A stretch of 15,224 bases of DNA from Brevibacterium picturae (GTDB lineage Bacteria > Actinomycetota > Actinomycetes > Actinomycetales > Brevibacteriaceae), in the NCBI RefSeq assembly GCF_030453725.1, contig NZ_JAKDJU010000070.1, positions 1 through 15,224 of the forward strand. Reading direction: 5' to 3'. The translations under genes were made by a program, and so were the position numbers. How positions within the stretch are numbered: the stretch's first letter is position 1; every line of letters starts with the position of its first letter. The notes beneath the pieces are model-generated. The model saw only the letters and a program-made list of their open reading frames with translations. It did no database searches and was not told where the DNA came from. This document shows positions 5,827 to 13,244 of this stretch, one piece after another.

Positions 5827-6453
5827 TCAGTCGTTCCAGACTCCGGACGCGCCTCGGCGATGGGATCCGAGGACGTGCGTGTCAACCATACCGACCGCTT
5901 CCATCAGCGCGTACATGGTGGTCGGTCCGACGAATCGGAACCCCTTCTTCTTCAGCGCCTTCGACAGCGCCAGAGACTCAGGACTCGTCGTGGGCACCTC
6001 ACTCAGACTGCGAGGACGTGGTGTGGTCTCCGGTTGGAAGCTCCAGACGAAATCGGCGAGGCCCCCTTCATCGCGCATCGCCAGTGTGGCGCGGGCATTT
6101 CCGATGCAGGCTTCGATCTTTCCGCGATGCCGGATGATTCCCGCATCGGCGAGCAGGCCTTCGATTTCGGACTCGCCGAACCCGGCAACCGCCTCAGCGT
6201 CGAAATGCGCGAAGACCTCCCGGAAGCGCTCGCGCTTCTTCAGGATCGTCAGCCACGACAGCCCGGCTTGGAAGCCTTCGAGGCTCAGCCGCTCGAACAT
6301 CCCGGACTCGTCCCGCACGGGCATTCCCCATTCGGTGTCGTAGTAGCTGCGCAGCAGCGGATCACCGTATGACCACGGAGATCGGGCGAGTCCGTCGTCA
6401 CCCACCATGGCACCGTCAGTGGCTGTGCAATCGTCGACGTTCGTCTCTGTCAT
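5827..6453 (-). CDS. tag: DNA-3-methyladenine glycosylase I, variant lacking the zinc ligands
   Basis: The 208-residue protein resembles Escherichia coli Tag over nearly its whole length. It removes 3-methyladenine from alkylated DNA as the first step of base excision repair. Seen directly are YYDTEWGMPV (residues 37-46), LEGFQAGLSWLTILKKRERFR (58-78) with the catalytic-region Glu59 and Trp67, DAGIIRHRGKI (103-113) and SKALKKKGFRFVGPT (164-178). E. coli Tag binds zinc with two Cys and two His; here these positions read Ser25, Tyr38, His193 and Ser197, so three of four ligands are gone. ATG 6453 has GGGGAGAG six bases upstream. The open frame continues to 6693 but would overlap the divergent gene. 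It lies upstream of the Nudix gene in a likely operon. Confidence 0.9.
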   Translation of the reverse strand: MTETNVDDCTATDGAMVGDDGLARSPWSYGDPLLRSYYDTEWGMPVRDESGMFERLSLEGFQAGLSWLTILKKRERFREVFAHFDAEAVAGFGESEIEGLLADAGIIRHRGKIEACIGNARATLAMRDEGGLADFVWSFQPETTPRPRSLSEVPTTSPESLALSKALKKKGFRFVGPTTMYALMEAVGMVDTHVLGSHRRGASGVWND

Positions 6454-6531
6454 CGGTGTCTCTCCCCTGCTTCGCTCATCCACACCGTTACGGTACCCCG
6501 GCGCACTGACACTGCAATGTCCGTCGATGTG

Positions 6532-6537
6532 TACCCT
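6532..6537 (+). promoter_or_regulatory. Candidate -10 element of a leaderless aspartate dehydrogenase mRNA
   Basis: TACCCT is followed by six bases and then ATG 6544. No Shine-Dalgarno sequence precedes either this ATG or the alternative one at 6517. The geometry matches the other leaderless candidates in the window. A CTGACA at 6506-6511 is a weak -35 candidate with a long, 20-base spacer. Confidence 0.45.
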
Positions 6538-6543
6538 GATGTC

Positions 6544-7428
6544 ATGAGGCCGGAGCGCGAAGTGAAATCGGTGCTGATGATCGGATTCGGGGCGATCGGG
6601 CGACATGTCGCGCGCCTGTTGCATCCGGAGATCTCGAGTGGCCGGGTGACGCTGACCGCGCTGGTCCGCAACCTCGACAAGCATGCCGAGCATCGGGATC
6701 TGGGAGCCGATCTCATCCAGATCGAGAGCCCCGAGGACCCGCGCTGGGCTGAGCTTCGGGCCGATGCCGTCGTCGAATGTGCCGGGGTCCCAGCGGCCAG
6801 GAGCTATGGACCGGCCGTGGTGGCTGCCGGAATTCCGTTCGTCCTCACCAGCGTCGGAGCCCTTGCCGATCGCCCGACCAGGCAGTCACTCCTGGCCGGG
6901 CCGGGTGATCTTCACGTCACGAATGGGGCGATCGGTGGCCTCGACGTCCTCGAGGCCGCCGCTCAGGCCCAGGCTCTTGAGACGGTCTCCATCACGACGG
7001 CGAAGGCGCCCAGCGGCCTGATCCAACCGTGGATGCCCGCCGAGGAGGTCCGCCGTCTCGAGAGTCTGACCCCCGAAGATGGTCCGCTGACCATCTTCAC
7101 CGGCACCCCCGCCGAGGCGATCGTGAAGTTTCCCGCCAACGTCAACATCACCGTGGCGCTGGCCTGGGCGACGCGTGGGCTCGGATTCGAGGCGAGCGCG
7201 GACGACGAACTCATGGATGCGGCTCTGCATCGGACACGAGTGGAGATCCGCGCAGACCCGCGTCAGGAGGATTCGCACCATGAGATCACCGCCACCGGGC
7301 CGGCAGGAGATTTCGCGTTCTCCATCTCGTCCACGCCGAGCCCGGAGAACCCGGCCACCAGCGGTCTCACCGCGCTGTCGGTCACGCGCACGCTGCGGGC
7401 GTGCTTGGAGGGCCTCGGACGAGGCTGA
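6544..7428 (+). CDS. nadX: Aspartate dehydrogenase, NadX type
   Basis: This 294-residue protein is an NAD(P)-dependent L-aspartate dehydrogenase, which converts aspartate to iminoaspartate or oxaloacetate plus ammonia. The product can feed quinolinate and NAD synthesis in place of aspartate oxidase. The Rossmann motif GFGAIG is at residues 14-19. Family blocks follow: TSVGALAD (102-109), NGAIGGLD (127-134), KFPANVN (195-201), a DPxxxxxxH segment near 243-251 and PENPATSGLTALSV near 268-281. The length is slightly above the usual 260-270 residues. ATG 6544 is preferred over ATG 6517 because a TACCCT box lies six bases upstream, as expected for a leaderless mRNA, and the Rossmann strand begins soon after. 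It is divergent from the glycosylase gene. No nadA or nadC is in the window, so its pathway role is inferred. Confidence 0.88.
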   Translation: MRPEREVKSVLMIGFGAIGRHVARLLHPEISSGRVTLTALVRNLDKHAEHRDLGADLIQIESPEDPRWAELRADAVVECAGVPAARSYGPAVVAAGIPFVLTSVGALADRPTRQSLLAGPGDLHVTNGAIGGLDVLEAAAQAQALETVSITTAKAPSGLIQPWMPAEEVRRLESLTPEDGPLTIFTGTPAEAIVKFPANVNITVALAWATRGLGFEASADDELMDAALHRTRVEIRADPRQEDSHHEITATGPAGDFAFSISSTPSPENPATSGLTALSVTRTLRACLEGLGRG

Positions 7429-7469
7429 GCCCGGCGCCTGCCCTCAGGGAGGGCAGGCACCGGGCTCAG
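7425..7469. terminator. Long hairpin between nadX and betT, likely bidirectional terminator
   Basis: Arms of 21 bases (7425-7445 and 7449-7469) pair at 20 positions, with one C/A mismatch and a three-base loop. The left arm contains the nadX stop codon. The stem is very GC-rich and lies between two convergent genes, so it can serve both strands. No long T run follows, which is common in high-GC actinobacteria. Confidence 0.8.
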
Positions 7470-7514
7470 TGTGGCCGAGGTCTGACTCAGACTGACATCA
7501 GTCGCCGTGTCTCG

Positions 7515-9584
7515 TCAGTCGTCGTGGTTGGCGATGTTCTCCTGCAGCTGCAGGAACTCCACGTGGCGGCCGTACTTGTCGAGGACATCGTCGATGAGCT
7601 GTTCCTTCGAGTAGCCCATGATGTCGTAGCCCTGTCCGGCACCACCGTCGAGGTAGACCTCCATGCGGTAGTAGTCCTCTGTCCCGCGCGGCACGTGTCC
7701 GCCGAAGGAGGGCACACTGACCTTGTGCGGCCAGATCTGATACCGGAAGGGATATTGTCCCTCGCCGTCGACCTCGAGCTGGATGAGCTCGCCGTCATCA
7801 ACGAACTGCCCCTCCGTGTCGATGCGACCGCAGCGGGCCGCGACCCCTCGTTCAGTCAGTTCCGCCGCGACTTCTTCCAACGTGGGAGTGAGGACTTCGC
7901 GTTCGAAGTCGCGGGCCTTGTTGCCGCTGGGGAAGGACAGGACCCGACTCAGCTGACGCTGCCAGGGCTCATGCCCGTCGCCTGTGCGTGAGCGCCTGGC
8001 CAGCGAGCCCGGCAGGCTCTGGTCGACGCTGTCGACCCGGTTCGCTTCGACCCGCAGCGCCTTGTAGAGCCCGATCATCACGAGGATGACGACGAAGGCG
8101 AAGGGCAGCCCCATGACGACGGTCGCGTTCTGCAGTGCCCCGACGCCGCCGACGATGAGCATGGCAATGGTCAGTCCACCGGTGGCAATGGCCCAGAAGA
8201 TGCGCAGCCCCGGACGCCCGTCGTCCTGCGGCGTCGGCAGACGCGAGGAGAGGTTGGCCATGACGAGTGCGGCGGAGTCTGCAGTGGTGACGTAGAACAG
8301 CAGGGCTGTGATCGTCGCGAGTGCGGCGATGATGACGAATCCCGGGTAGTTCGAGAGCAGCTCGTAGAACCCGCCCTCCGGGTTGAGCATCGTCTTCTCG
8401 CCGAATTCCTTGTCACCGTTGCGGATGAGGTCGAGGGCAGAGTTTCCGTAGATCGAGATCCACATGAAGATGTAGATGAACGGAATCGTCAGAGTCCCGA
8501 GCACGAACTGTCGGATTGTGCGTCCACGCGAAATGCGGGCGAGGAAGAGTCCGACGAATGAGGCGAAGGCGATCCACCAGGCCCAGAAGAACAGGGTCCA
8601 GTCGGTCATCCATGTGCCGGTGTCCTCGAAGGCGAAGGTCTGACCCGCCATGTCCGGGAACATTCTGATGAAGTCGAAGACGTTGAGGACGAAGGCGTTG
8701 AGGAGGAACTGGGTGTTGCCCGCGATGAGGACCCAGAGGCTCAGTGCGACTGCGAGGAAGACGTTGAGGATCGAGAGGAACTTGATGCCTTTGTCCACGC
8801 CTGACACAGCTGAGAGCGTCGCCACGATGATGCCGACGACGACGATGCTGATCTGTGAGCCCACACCGATAGGGATGCCGAAGACTTGGTTGAGGCCGGT
8901 GTTGACCATGACCACGCCGATGCCCAATGAGGTGGCCACACCGAAGACGGTGCCCAGCAGCGCAGCGATGTCGACCGTGTCGCCTAAAGCCCCGTGGACG
9001 CGTTTGCCGAAGATCGGGGCAAGCGCAGAGCGGATCGCCAATGGCATGTTCATCCGATAGGCGAAGTAGGCCAGGGCGATGCCCATGAGGGCATAGAGTC
9101 CCCAACCGCTGAGACCGTAGTGGAACAGTGTCCAGACCGTGGCTTCACGCGCCGCGTCAACGGTTTCCGGCTGAGTGCTCGGCGGTGCCAGGTACTGAGT
9201 GACGGGCTCGGAGACGGCGAAGAACATGAGGTCGGTGCTGATACCGGCGGCGAAGAGCATGGATGCCCAAGCGAGCAGGCCGAACTCCGGCTTGGAATGC
9301 TCGGGGCCGAGCTTGGTGTTTCCGTACTTCGAGGCCGCGAGATAGATGACGAAGATGAGGACCGCGGCGACGAGGAGGACGTAGAACCAGCCGAACCAGT
9401 CCGAGGTCCAGCCGACGACGGCACCGAGGACCCCCTCGGCGTTGGTAGGGGCGATGAGTGCCCAGATGGTGATGGCCAGGGTACCCAGTGCTGCTGCGAT
9501 GAAGACCGGCTTATTCACCGGAGGCAGCACAGCCTTCGCCCCCTTCTTCGACTTCTCCGCGGGTTTGTCCACTGCGGCTGACAT
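7515..9584 (-). CDS. betT: BCCT-family choline/betaine transporter, BetT-like
   Basis: This 689-residue protein imports choline or a related quaternary amine across the cytoplasmic membrane, normally as an osmoprotectant precursor. The BCCT signature, D-W-T-L-F-F-W-A-W-W, is at residues 328-337, and VTTADSAA is at 432-439. Twelve hydrophobic segments fit between about 25 and 510. A hydrophilic cytoplasmic tail of about 180 residues (511-689) follows, as in E. coli BetT (677 residues), where the tail takes part in osmotic sensing. Long betaine carriers of the BetP type cannot be excluded, because the substrate is not readable by eye. AAGGAGC lies about six bases before ATG 9584. Two inverted repeats upstream (9675-9691, 9717-9734) are candidate operators. 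No choline dehydrogenase or betI gene lies next to it. Confidence 0.9.
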   Translation of the reverse strand: MSAAVDKPAEKSKKGAKAVLPPVNKPVFIAAALGTLAITIWALIAPTNAEGVLGAVVGWTSDWFGWFYVLLVAAVLIFVIYLAASKYGNTKLGPEHSKPEFGLLAWASMLFAAGISTDLMFFAVSEPVTQYLAPPSTQPETVDAAREATVWTLFHYGLSGWGLYALMGIALAYFAYRMNMPLAIRSALAPIFGKRVHGALGDTVDIAALLGTVFGVATSLGIGVVMVNTGLNQVFGIPIGVGSQISIVVVGIIVATLSAVSGVDKGIKFLSILNVFLAVALSLWVLIAGNTQFLLNAFVLNVFDFIRMFPDMAGQTFAFEDTGTWMTDWTLFFWAWWIAFASFVGLFLARISRGRTIRQFVLGTLTIPFIYIFMWISIYGNSALDLIRNGDKEFGEKTMLNPEGGFYELLSNYPGFVIIAALATITALLFYVTTADSAALVMANLSSRLPTPQDDGRPGLRIFWAIATGGLTIAMLIVGGVGALQNATVVMGLPFAFVVILVMIGLYKALRVEANRVDSVDQSLPGSLARRSRTGDGHEPWQRQLSRVLSFPSGNKARDFEREVLTPTLEEVAAELTERGVAARCGRIDTEGQFVDDGELIQLEVDGEGQYPFRYQIWPHKVSVPSFGGHVPRGTEDYYRMEVYLDGGAGQGYDIMGYSKEQLIDDVLDKYGRHVEFLQLQENIANHDD

Positions 9585-9674
9585 CAGCTTGCTCCTTCAT
9601 AGGACGAAATCTCGCCCGAATTGACTTGCTACTTCTGCATTCCGGCCGATTTCACACCGGCTCACTGCACACCC

Positions 9675-9691
9675 ACCTGTTTCGCACAGGT
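9675..9691. promoter_or_regulatory. Inverted repeat ACCTGT-N5-ACAGGT upstream of betT
   Basis: Perfect six-base arms enclose a five-base centre, about 90 bases before the betT start, in the 200-base gap after the fatty acid transporter. It could be an operator or a small hairpin in the betT leader. No plus-strand gene ends here, so a terminator is unlikely. Confidence 0.4.
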
Positions 9692-9716
9692 TTCATCGGA
9701 TGCGACCAACCATGCA

Positions 9717-9734
9717 GGCTACCATACCGTAGCC
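9717..9734. promoter_or_regulatory. Inverted repeat GGCTAC-N6-GTAGCC upstream of betT
   Basis: Perfect six-base arms enclose a six-base centre. Read on the minus strand, the centre and its flanks contain TACGGT and TATGGT, which resemble -10 hexamers, so the repeat could overlie a betT promoter. Its sequence differs from the repeat at 9675-9691. The regulator is unknown. Confidence 0.4.
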
Positions 9735-9784
9735 GCCGGCAACCGAACCGAGCGTCGAGTGGATACGCGGCAATCGGCCCAGCC

Positions 9785-11164
9785 TCACAGGGAGACGAAG
9801 AACAACGCGGCGACCATGACCACGCCAGAGCCGAGGAAGGTCACCGAGGTGTAGCCGAGGATGTCACGCATCTTCAGACCCGCGATGGCCAGGACCGGCA
9901 ACGCCCAGAATGGCTGCAGCATATTCGTCCACTGATCACCATAGGAGACCGCCATGATCGCGACCGACGGGTCAACGCCCAACTGGTTGGCGGCATCGAG
10001 CATGATCGGGCCCTGGACTGCGAACTGTCCGCCGCCCGAGGGGACGAAGAAGTTGACGATTCCGGCCGAGAGCAGAGCGAGGATGCCGAAGGTCGTCGGA
10101 TTCGCGACCGAGACGAGAGCGTCGGAGAACACGGCGATCAGACCGGTCCCGGACATGATGCCCAGGATTCCCGCGTACAGAGGGAATTGGAGCAGGATCT
10201 CACCGACGTTGGACGCGGCTCCCTTGGTCAAATGGATGAGCTCGAAGGGGTTCTTCACCAACAGGAAGATCAGCGCGAGGAACGACCAGTTGACGATGTC
10301 GAGGGTCAGCCCTCCACCCTGGGCGAAGTGGACGGCGAGGTAGATCACGAGCGCGAGCCCGATGATGAGCGTGAGGATCCGAGAGGCATCGATGCGGTCG
10401 GCCGGAGTGACGACCTCTTCGTCGAAGGCTGCCCGCGATTCGGAAGTGACTGAGTCGGACAGTTCGTAGACAGGCGCGTCCTTCTTCGGCGCCACGAGGA
10501 AGAACAGGAGCGCACAGACGACGATGACTGCGAGGATGGCGAGGAGATTCCAGGTCGAGAAGATGGTCTCACTGACAGGAATGACCTCCCCACCCAGGGA
10601 TTCGGCGAGGAACGAATCGGGGGTCGCCGCAGTCAGGGGCCCCGAACCCGAATACCCCATGTGCCAGACGACCATCCCCGAATAGCCGGCGGCCACGAGG
10701 AGGGGGAAGTGGACCTTGTACCCGCGGTCGCGGGCCTGAACGGCGATCTCGCGAGCCAGGAGAGCGCCGACGACGAGGCCGAGGCCCCAGGTGATGAGAC
10801 AGGCGAGGGCGGCGACGACGAATACGAAGACGTAGGCGAAGGCCGGACTGCCGGGGACCCTGGCCAACCGGGTCAGCAGCTTCTGCACCGGGCCGGTGTT
10901 GGCGAGGATGTGACCGAGCAGCAGAATGAGGGCCATCTGGGTCATGAATTCGAGGAGTCCGGCCAGCCCTTCACCCCAGCTGGTGACTAAGTCGACCGGG
11001 CCGGCCCCGGTGAGAATGAATGCCAGGACAGCGACGATGAGCGTGAGAACGATGGCGAACGTCAGCGCTGACGGAATCCACTGTTCGAGGAAACGATTGA
11101 CCGGACGCATGAACCCCTTTGAGGCCGCGACGTTGACCTGGGTCGACGGCTTCTGTGCCGACAT
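9785..11164 (-). CDS. atoE: Short-chain fatty acid transporter, AtoE family
   Basis: The 459-residue, strongly hydrophobic protein fits the short-chain fatty acid transporter family in length and layout. It has about ten to eleven membrane segments. An early RFLEQWIPSALTFA block follows the short soluble start, and then come LVAAGYSGMVVWHMGYSGSGPL, VNFFVPSGGGQFAVQGP and GDQWTNMLQPFWALP, which resemble family-conserved stretches. Members are thought to take up acetoacetate, butyrate or similar acids; the actual substrate is not shown here. ATG 11164 has AGGAGG five bases upstream, which excludes the longer frame from 11206. TATACA at 11189-11194 (minus) is a possible -10 just upstream. The hairpin at 11211-11246 separates it from the dehydrogenase gene, so it probably has its own promoter. 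Confidence 0.85.
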   Translation of the reverse strand: MSAQKPSTQVNVAASKGFMRPVNRFLEQWIPSALTFAIVLTLIVAVLAFILTGAGPVDLVTSWGEGLAGLLEFMTQMALILLLGHILANTGPVQKLLTRLARVPGSPAFAYVFVFVVAALACLITWGLGLVVGALLAREIAVQARDRGYKVHFPLLVAAGYSGMVVWHMGYSGSGPLTAATPDSFLAESLGGEVIPVSETIFSTWNLLAILAVIVVCALLFFLVAPKKDAPVYELSDSVTSESRAAFDEEVVTPADRIDASRILTLIIGLALVIYLAVHFAQGGGLTLDIVNWSFLALIFLLVKNPFELIHLTKGAASNVGEILLQFPLYAGILGIMSGTGLIAVFSDALVSVANPTTFGILALLSAGIVNFFVPSGGGQFAVQGPIMLDAANQLGVDPSVAIMAVSYGDQWTNMLQPFWALPVLAIAGLKMRDILGYTSVTFLGSGVVMVAALFFVSL

Positions 11165-11210
11165 GAGAACCTCCTGCTGAGAAAAGACTGTATAGGACCT
11201 CAGCATACAA

Positions 11211-11246
11211 TCAGGGTGCTGACCGCCGGTGCGGTCAACACCCTGA
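11211..11246 (-). terminator. Hairpin terminator after the aldehyde dehydrogenase gene
   Basis: Arms of 16 bases (11211-11226 and 11231-11246) pair at 15 positions around a CGGT loop, with one C/A mismatch. On the minus strand the stem follows the dehydrogenase stop by about 45 bases and leads into a moderately T-rich stretch (TTGTAT). It precedes the atoE start by about 47 bases and should uncouple the two genes. Confidence 0.75.
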
Positions 11247-11291
11247 GAGTCGAAAGCGGCTCAGGCGACGCAGTGCGCCGAAACCTCAGGT

Positions 11292-12671
11292 TCAGTTCTT
11301 CTTGAACACCATCTGCTTGTTGACGAACTCGTCCATGGCCAGCGGTCCCAGCTCACGGCCGACGCCGGAGCGCTTGACTCCGCCGAAGGGCAGGTACTCA
11401 CGCGTGCCTTCGGGCGCATTGAGGAAGACCATGCCGGAGTCGATCTGGGAACCGACGCGCTCTGCGCGCTCGACGTCGTTGGAGAACACGGCGGCGCCGA
11501 GTCCGAATGGGGTGTCATTGGCCATCTCGACGGCCTCTTCCTCGCTGCTGACCCGGTAGACGATGACGGCGGGGCCGAAGAGCTCTTCGTAGTAGCCGCG
11601 CATGCCCTTCTCCACATCGGCCAGGACGACCGGTTCGACATAGGCGCCGCCACCGTCGTAGCGCTTGCCTCCGGCGAGCAGAGTGGCACCGTCCTTGACG
11701 GTGTCCTGGACCTGCTCGATGAATCGATCAGCGGCCGCGACCGACGACAGCGGTGACAGGCGGGAGCCTTCATCACCGGGGGCTTCGGGTGTGAACTTCT
11801 TCGCAGCCTCGGTGATCGAGGACAAGAACTCGTCGTAGACGTCGTCCATGACGATCATGCGCTTGGGTGAGTTGCAGGCCTGTCCGGTGTTGCCCATGCG
11901 AGTCTTGAAGAAAGTGCTCGCGCTCTTCGCCACGTCAGGGGTGTCGAGGAGGATGTAAGGGTCGGATCCGCCGAGCTCGAGGACGACCTTCTTGAGGTTC
12001 TTGCCCGCCTCGGCGGCCACGGCCGAGCCCGCACGTTCGGAACCGGTCAGCGAGACGCCGTGGTTGCGCGGGTCGGGCAGGATGAGGTCTGCGACCTGCT
12101 CGTTGCTCGCATAGATGTTGATGTAGGCGCCCTCGGGCAGTCCGGCCTCGATGAAGATCTCTTCCATGATCTGGGCCGAGCGGGGGCACTGCGGGGCGTG
12201 CTTGAGCAGGATCGTGTTGCCCAATGCCAGGTTGGGTGCTGCGAAGCGTGCGACCTGGTAGTAGGGGAAGTTCCAGGGCATGATGCCCAGCAGTGATCCG
12301 ACCGGCTTGCGGCGGATCATCGCCGTGCCGTCCTCGGGTCCGCGCAGGGGCTCATCGGCCATGAATGCCTCGGCATTGTCGGCGAAGTAGCGGTAGATGG
12401 CCGAGCTCAGTCCGACCTCGCCCTTGCCTTCGGGAACGGCCTTGCCCATCTCCTGCTGAATGACACCAGCGAGTTCCTCGGCACGTTCTGCATAGATCTC
12501 GGAGACGCGGGTGAGGATCGCGGCGCGATCGGCCACGGAAGTCTGGCTCCATTCGGTGAACGCGGTCGCGGATCGATCCAGTGCGGCCAAGATCTCCGAG
12601 TCGGTGGCAGTGGCGAATTCCTCGGCCACCTCGCCGGTTGCCGGGTTGGTCACGCGATACATGGTGGACAT
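11292..12671 (-). CDS. Aldehyde dehydrogenase, probable succinate-semialdehyde dehydrogenase
   Basis: The 459-residue protein is an NAD(P)-dependent aldehyde dehydrogenase of the GabD/Sad (YneI) type, which oxidises succinate semialdehyde to succinate in 4-aminobutyrate breakdown. Seen directly are PWNFP with the cofactor-binding Asn (residues 132-136), SLTGSERAG (207-215), ELGGSDP with the general-base Glu232, GQACNSPKR with the nucleophile Cys266, and ELFGPAV in the C-terminal part. All catalytic residues are present. The length is that of the short Sad group rather than the 480-residue GabD group. Substrate is inferred and other small aldehydes are possible. ATG 12671 is chosen because GAGG lies six bases upstream; nearby in-frame ATGs at 12683 and 12662 fit less well. 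It is divergent from the SnoaL-like gene, and no aminotransferase lies beside it. Confidence 0.88.
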   Translation of the reverse strand: MSTMYRVTNPATGEVAEEFATATDSEILAALDRSATAFTEWSQTSVADRAAILTRVSEIYAERAEELAGVIQQEMGKAVPEGKGEVGLSSAIYRYFADNAEAFMADEPLRGPEDGTAMIRRKPVGSLLGIMPWNFPYYQVARFAAPNLALGNTILLKHAPQCPRSAQIMEEIFIEAGLPEGAYINIYASNEQVADLILPDPRNHGVSLTGSERAGSAVAAEAGKNLKKVVLELGGSDPYILLDTPDVAKSASTFFKTRMGNTGQACNSPKRMIVMDDVYDEFLSSITEAAKKFTPEAPGDEGSRLSPLSSVAAADRFIEQVQDTVKDGATLLAGGKRYDGGGAYVEPVVLADVEKGMRGYYEELFGPAVIVYRVSSEEEAVEMANDTPFGLGAAVFSNDVERAERVGSQIDSGMVFLNAPEGTREYLPFGGVKRSGVGRELGPLAMDEFVNKQMVFKKN

Positions 12672-12836
12672 GTCGAGCCTCATTTCTGCTGGGGTTGTTG
12701 ACCTCGATCCAACGACGCGGAACCACGTATTCGGCACCCGTCGACGCATGGATTCAACTCCCACGCTATGGCTCAATCACCTCGGCGGCAATTCTTCGTC
12801 CCACCCATTGAACACAGAGCCGAATGTGATCGCTGT

Positions 12837-12842
12837 TACTGT
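12837..12842 (+). promoter_or_regulatory. Candidate -10 element of a leaderless SnoaL-like gene
   Basis: TACTGT is followed by six bases (GTTGCC) and ATG 12849, with no Shine-Dalgarno sequence. TTGAAC at 12808-12813 could be a -35 but the spacer is 23 bases. AACACAG (12811-12817) and CTGTGTT (12839-12845) form a distant inverted repeat that overlaps the -10. Confidence 0.5.
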
Positions 12843-12848
12843 GTTGCC

Positions 12849-13202
12849 ATGAACAGTGTGACTGAACTCGTGAAGCGCTATTACTCCACCGTCGATGCCG
12901 GGGACCCGGGTGCCACCTCGGCGCTGTTCGCCGCCGACGGACATTATGATCGGCCCGGCTATCCGACCATGGTCGGGGGTCAGATCACCGATTTCTATCA
13001 CGGTGAGCGCGTCATCGAGTCGGGTGCGCATTCGCTGACGGAGATCCTCGTCGACGGCGACCGCGCCTCCAGCCGCGGGGTCTTCACCGGCCGGCTCAAG
13101 GACGGCACCGACGCCTCCGTGGGCTTCGCCGATTTCTTCCTCTTCGACACCGAAGGCCTCATCACTGAACGCACCACGTACTTCTACCAAGCGGCCGTCT
13201 GA
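12849..13202 (+). CDS. SnoaL-like / NTF2-fold small protein
   Basis: The 117-residue protein looks like a SnoaL-like member of the NTF2 superfamily. It begins with a helix (VTELVKRYYSTVDAGDPGA), followed by ALFAADGHYDRPGYP, and then alternating strands ending in TERTTYFYQAAV. Such proteins are alpha+beta barrels with a pocket, acting as isomerases, hydrolases or binding proteins; the family does not predict one reaction. ATG 12849 is chosen because the conserved helix begins there and a TACTGT box lies six bases upstream, suggesting a leaderless mRNA. The longer open frame from 12768 adds a basic, cysteine-containing segment unlike the family. Its last codons and stop lie inside an exact 20-base tandem duplication. 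It is divergent from the aldehyde dehydrogenase gene and convergent with the dehydrogenase at 13245. Confidence 0.8.
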   Translation: MNSVTELVKRYYSTVDAGDPGATSALFAADGHYDRPGYPTMVGGQITDFYHGERVIESGAHSLTEILVDGDRASSRGVFTGRLKDGTDASVGFADFFLFDTEGLITERTTYFYQAAV

Positions 13203-13224
13203 GGTACCAAGCGGCCGTCTGAGG
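13185..13224. repeat. Exact 20-base tandem duplication across the SnoaL-like stop codon
   Basis: Units 13185-13204 and 13205-13224 are identical over all 20 bases. The first unit encodes the final Tyr-Gln-Ala-Ala-Val and the stop; the second repeats the same codons downstream of the stop and is not translated. The second unit lies 20 bases before the convergent gene's stop codon. Complete identity suggests a recent duplication, or an assembly artefact. Confidence 0.9.
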
Positions 13225-13244
13225 CGAAGATCGGGTCGGGCACC

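Noticed and set aside
12811..12845. AACACAG and CTGTGTT, with a nearby TGTGA word, as a CRP-like or other operator
   Set aside because: The arms are 21 bases apart and the CRP-like half-site has no proper partner; it is mentioned only with the promoter.
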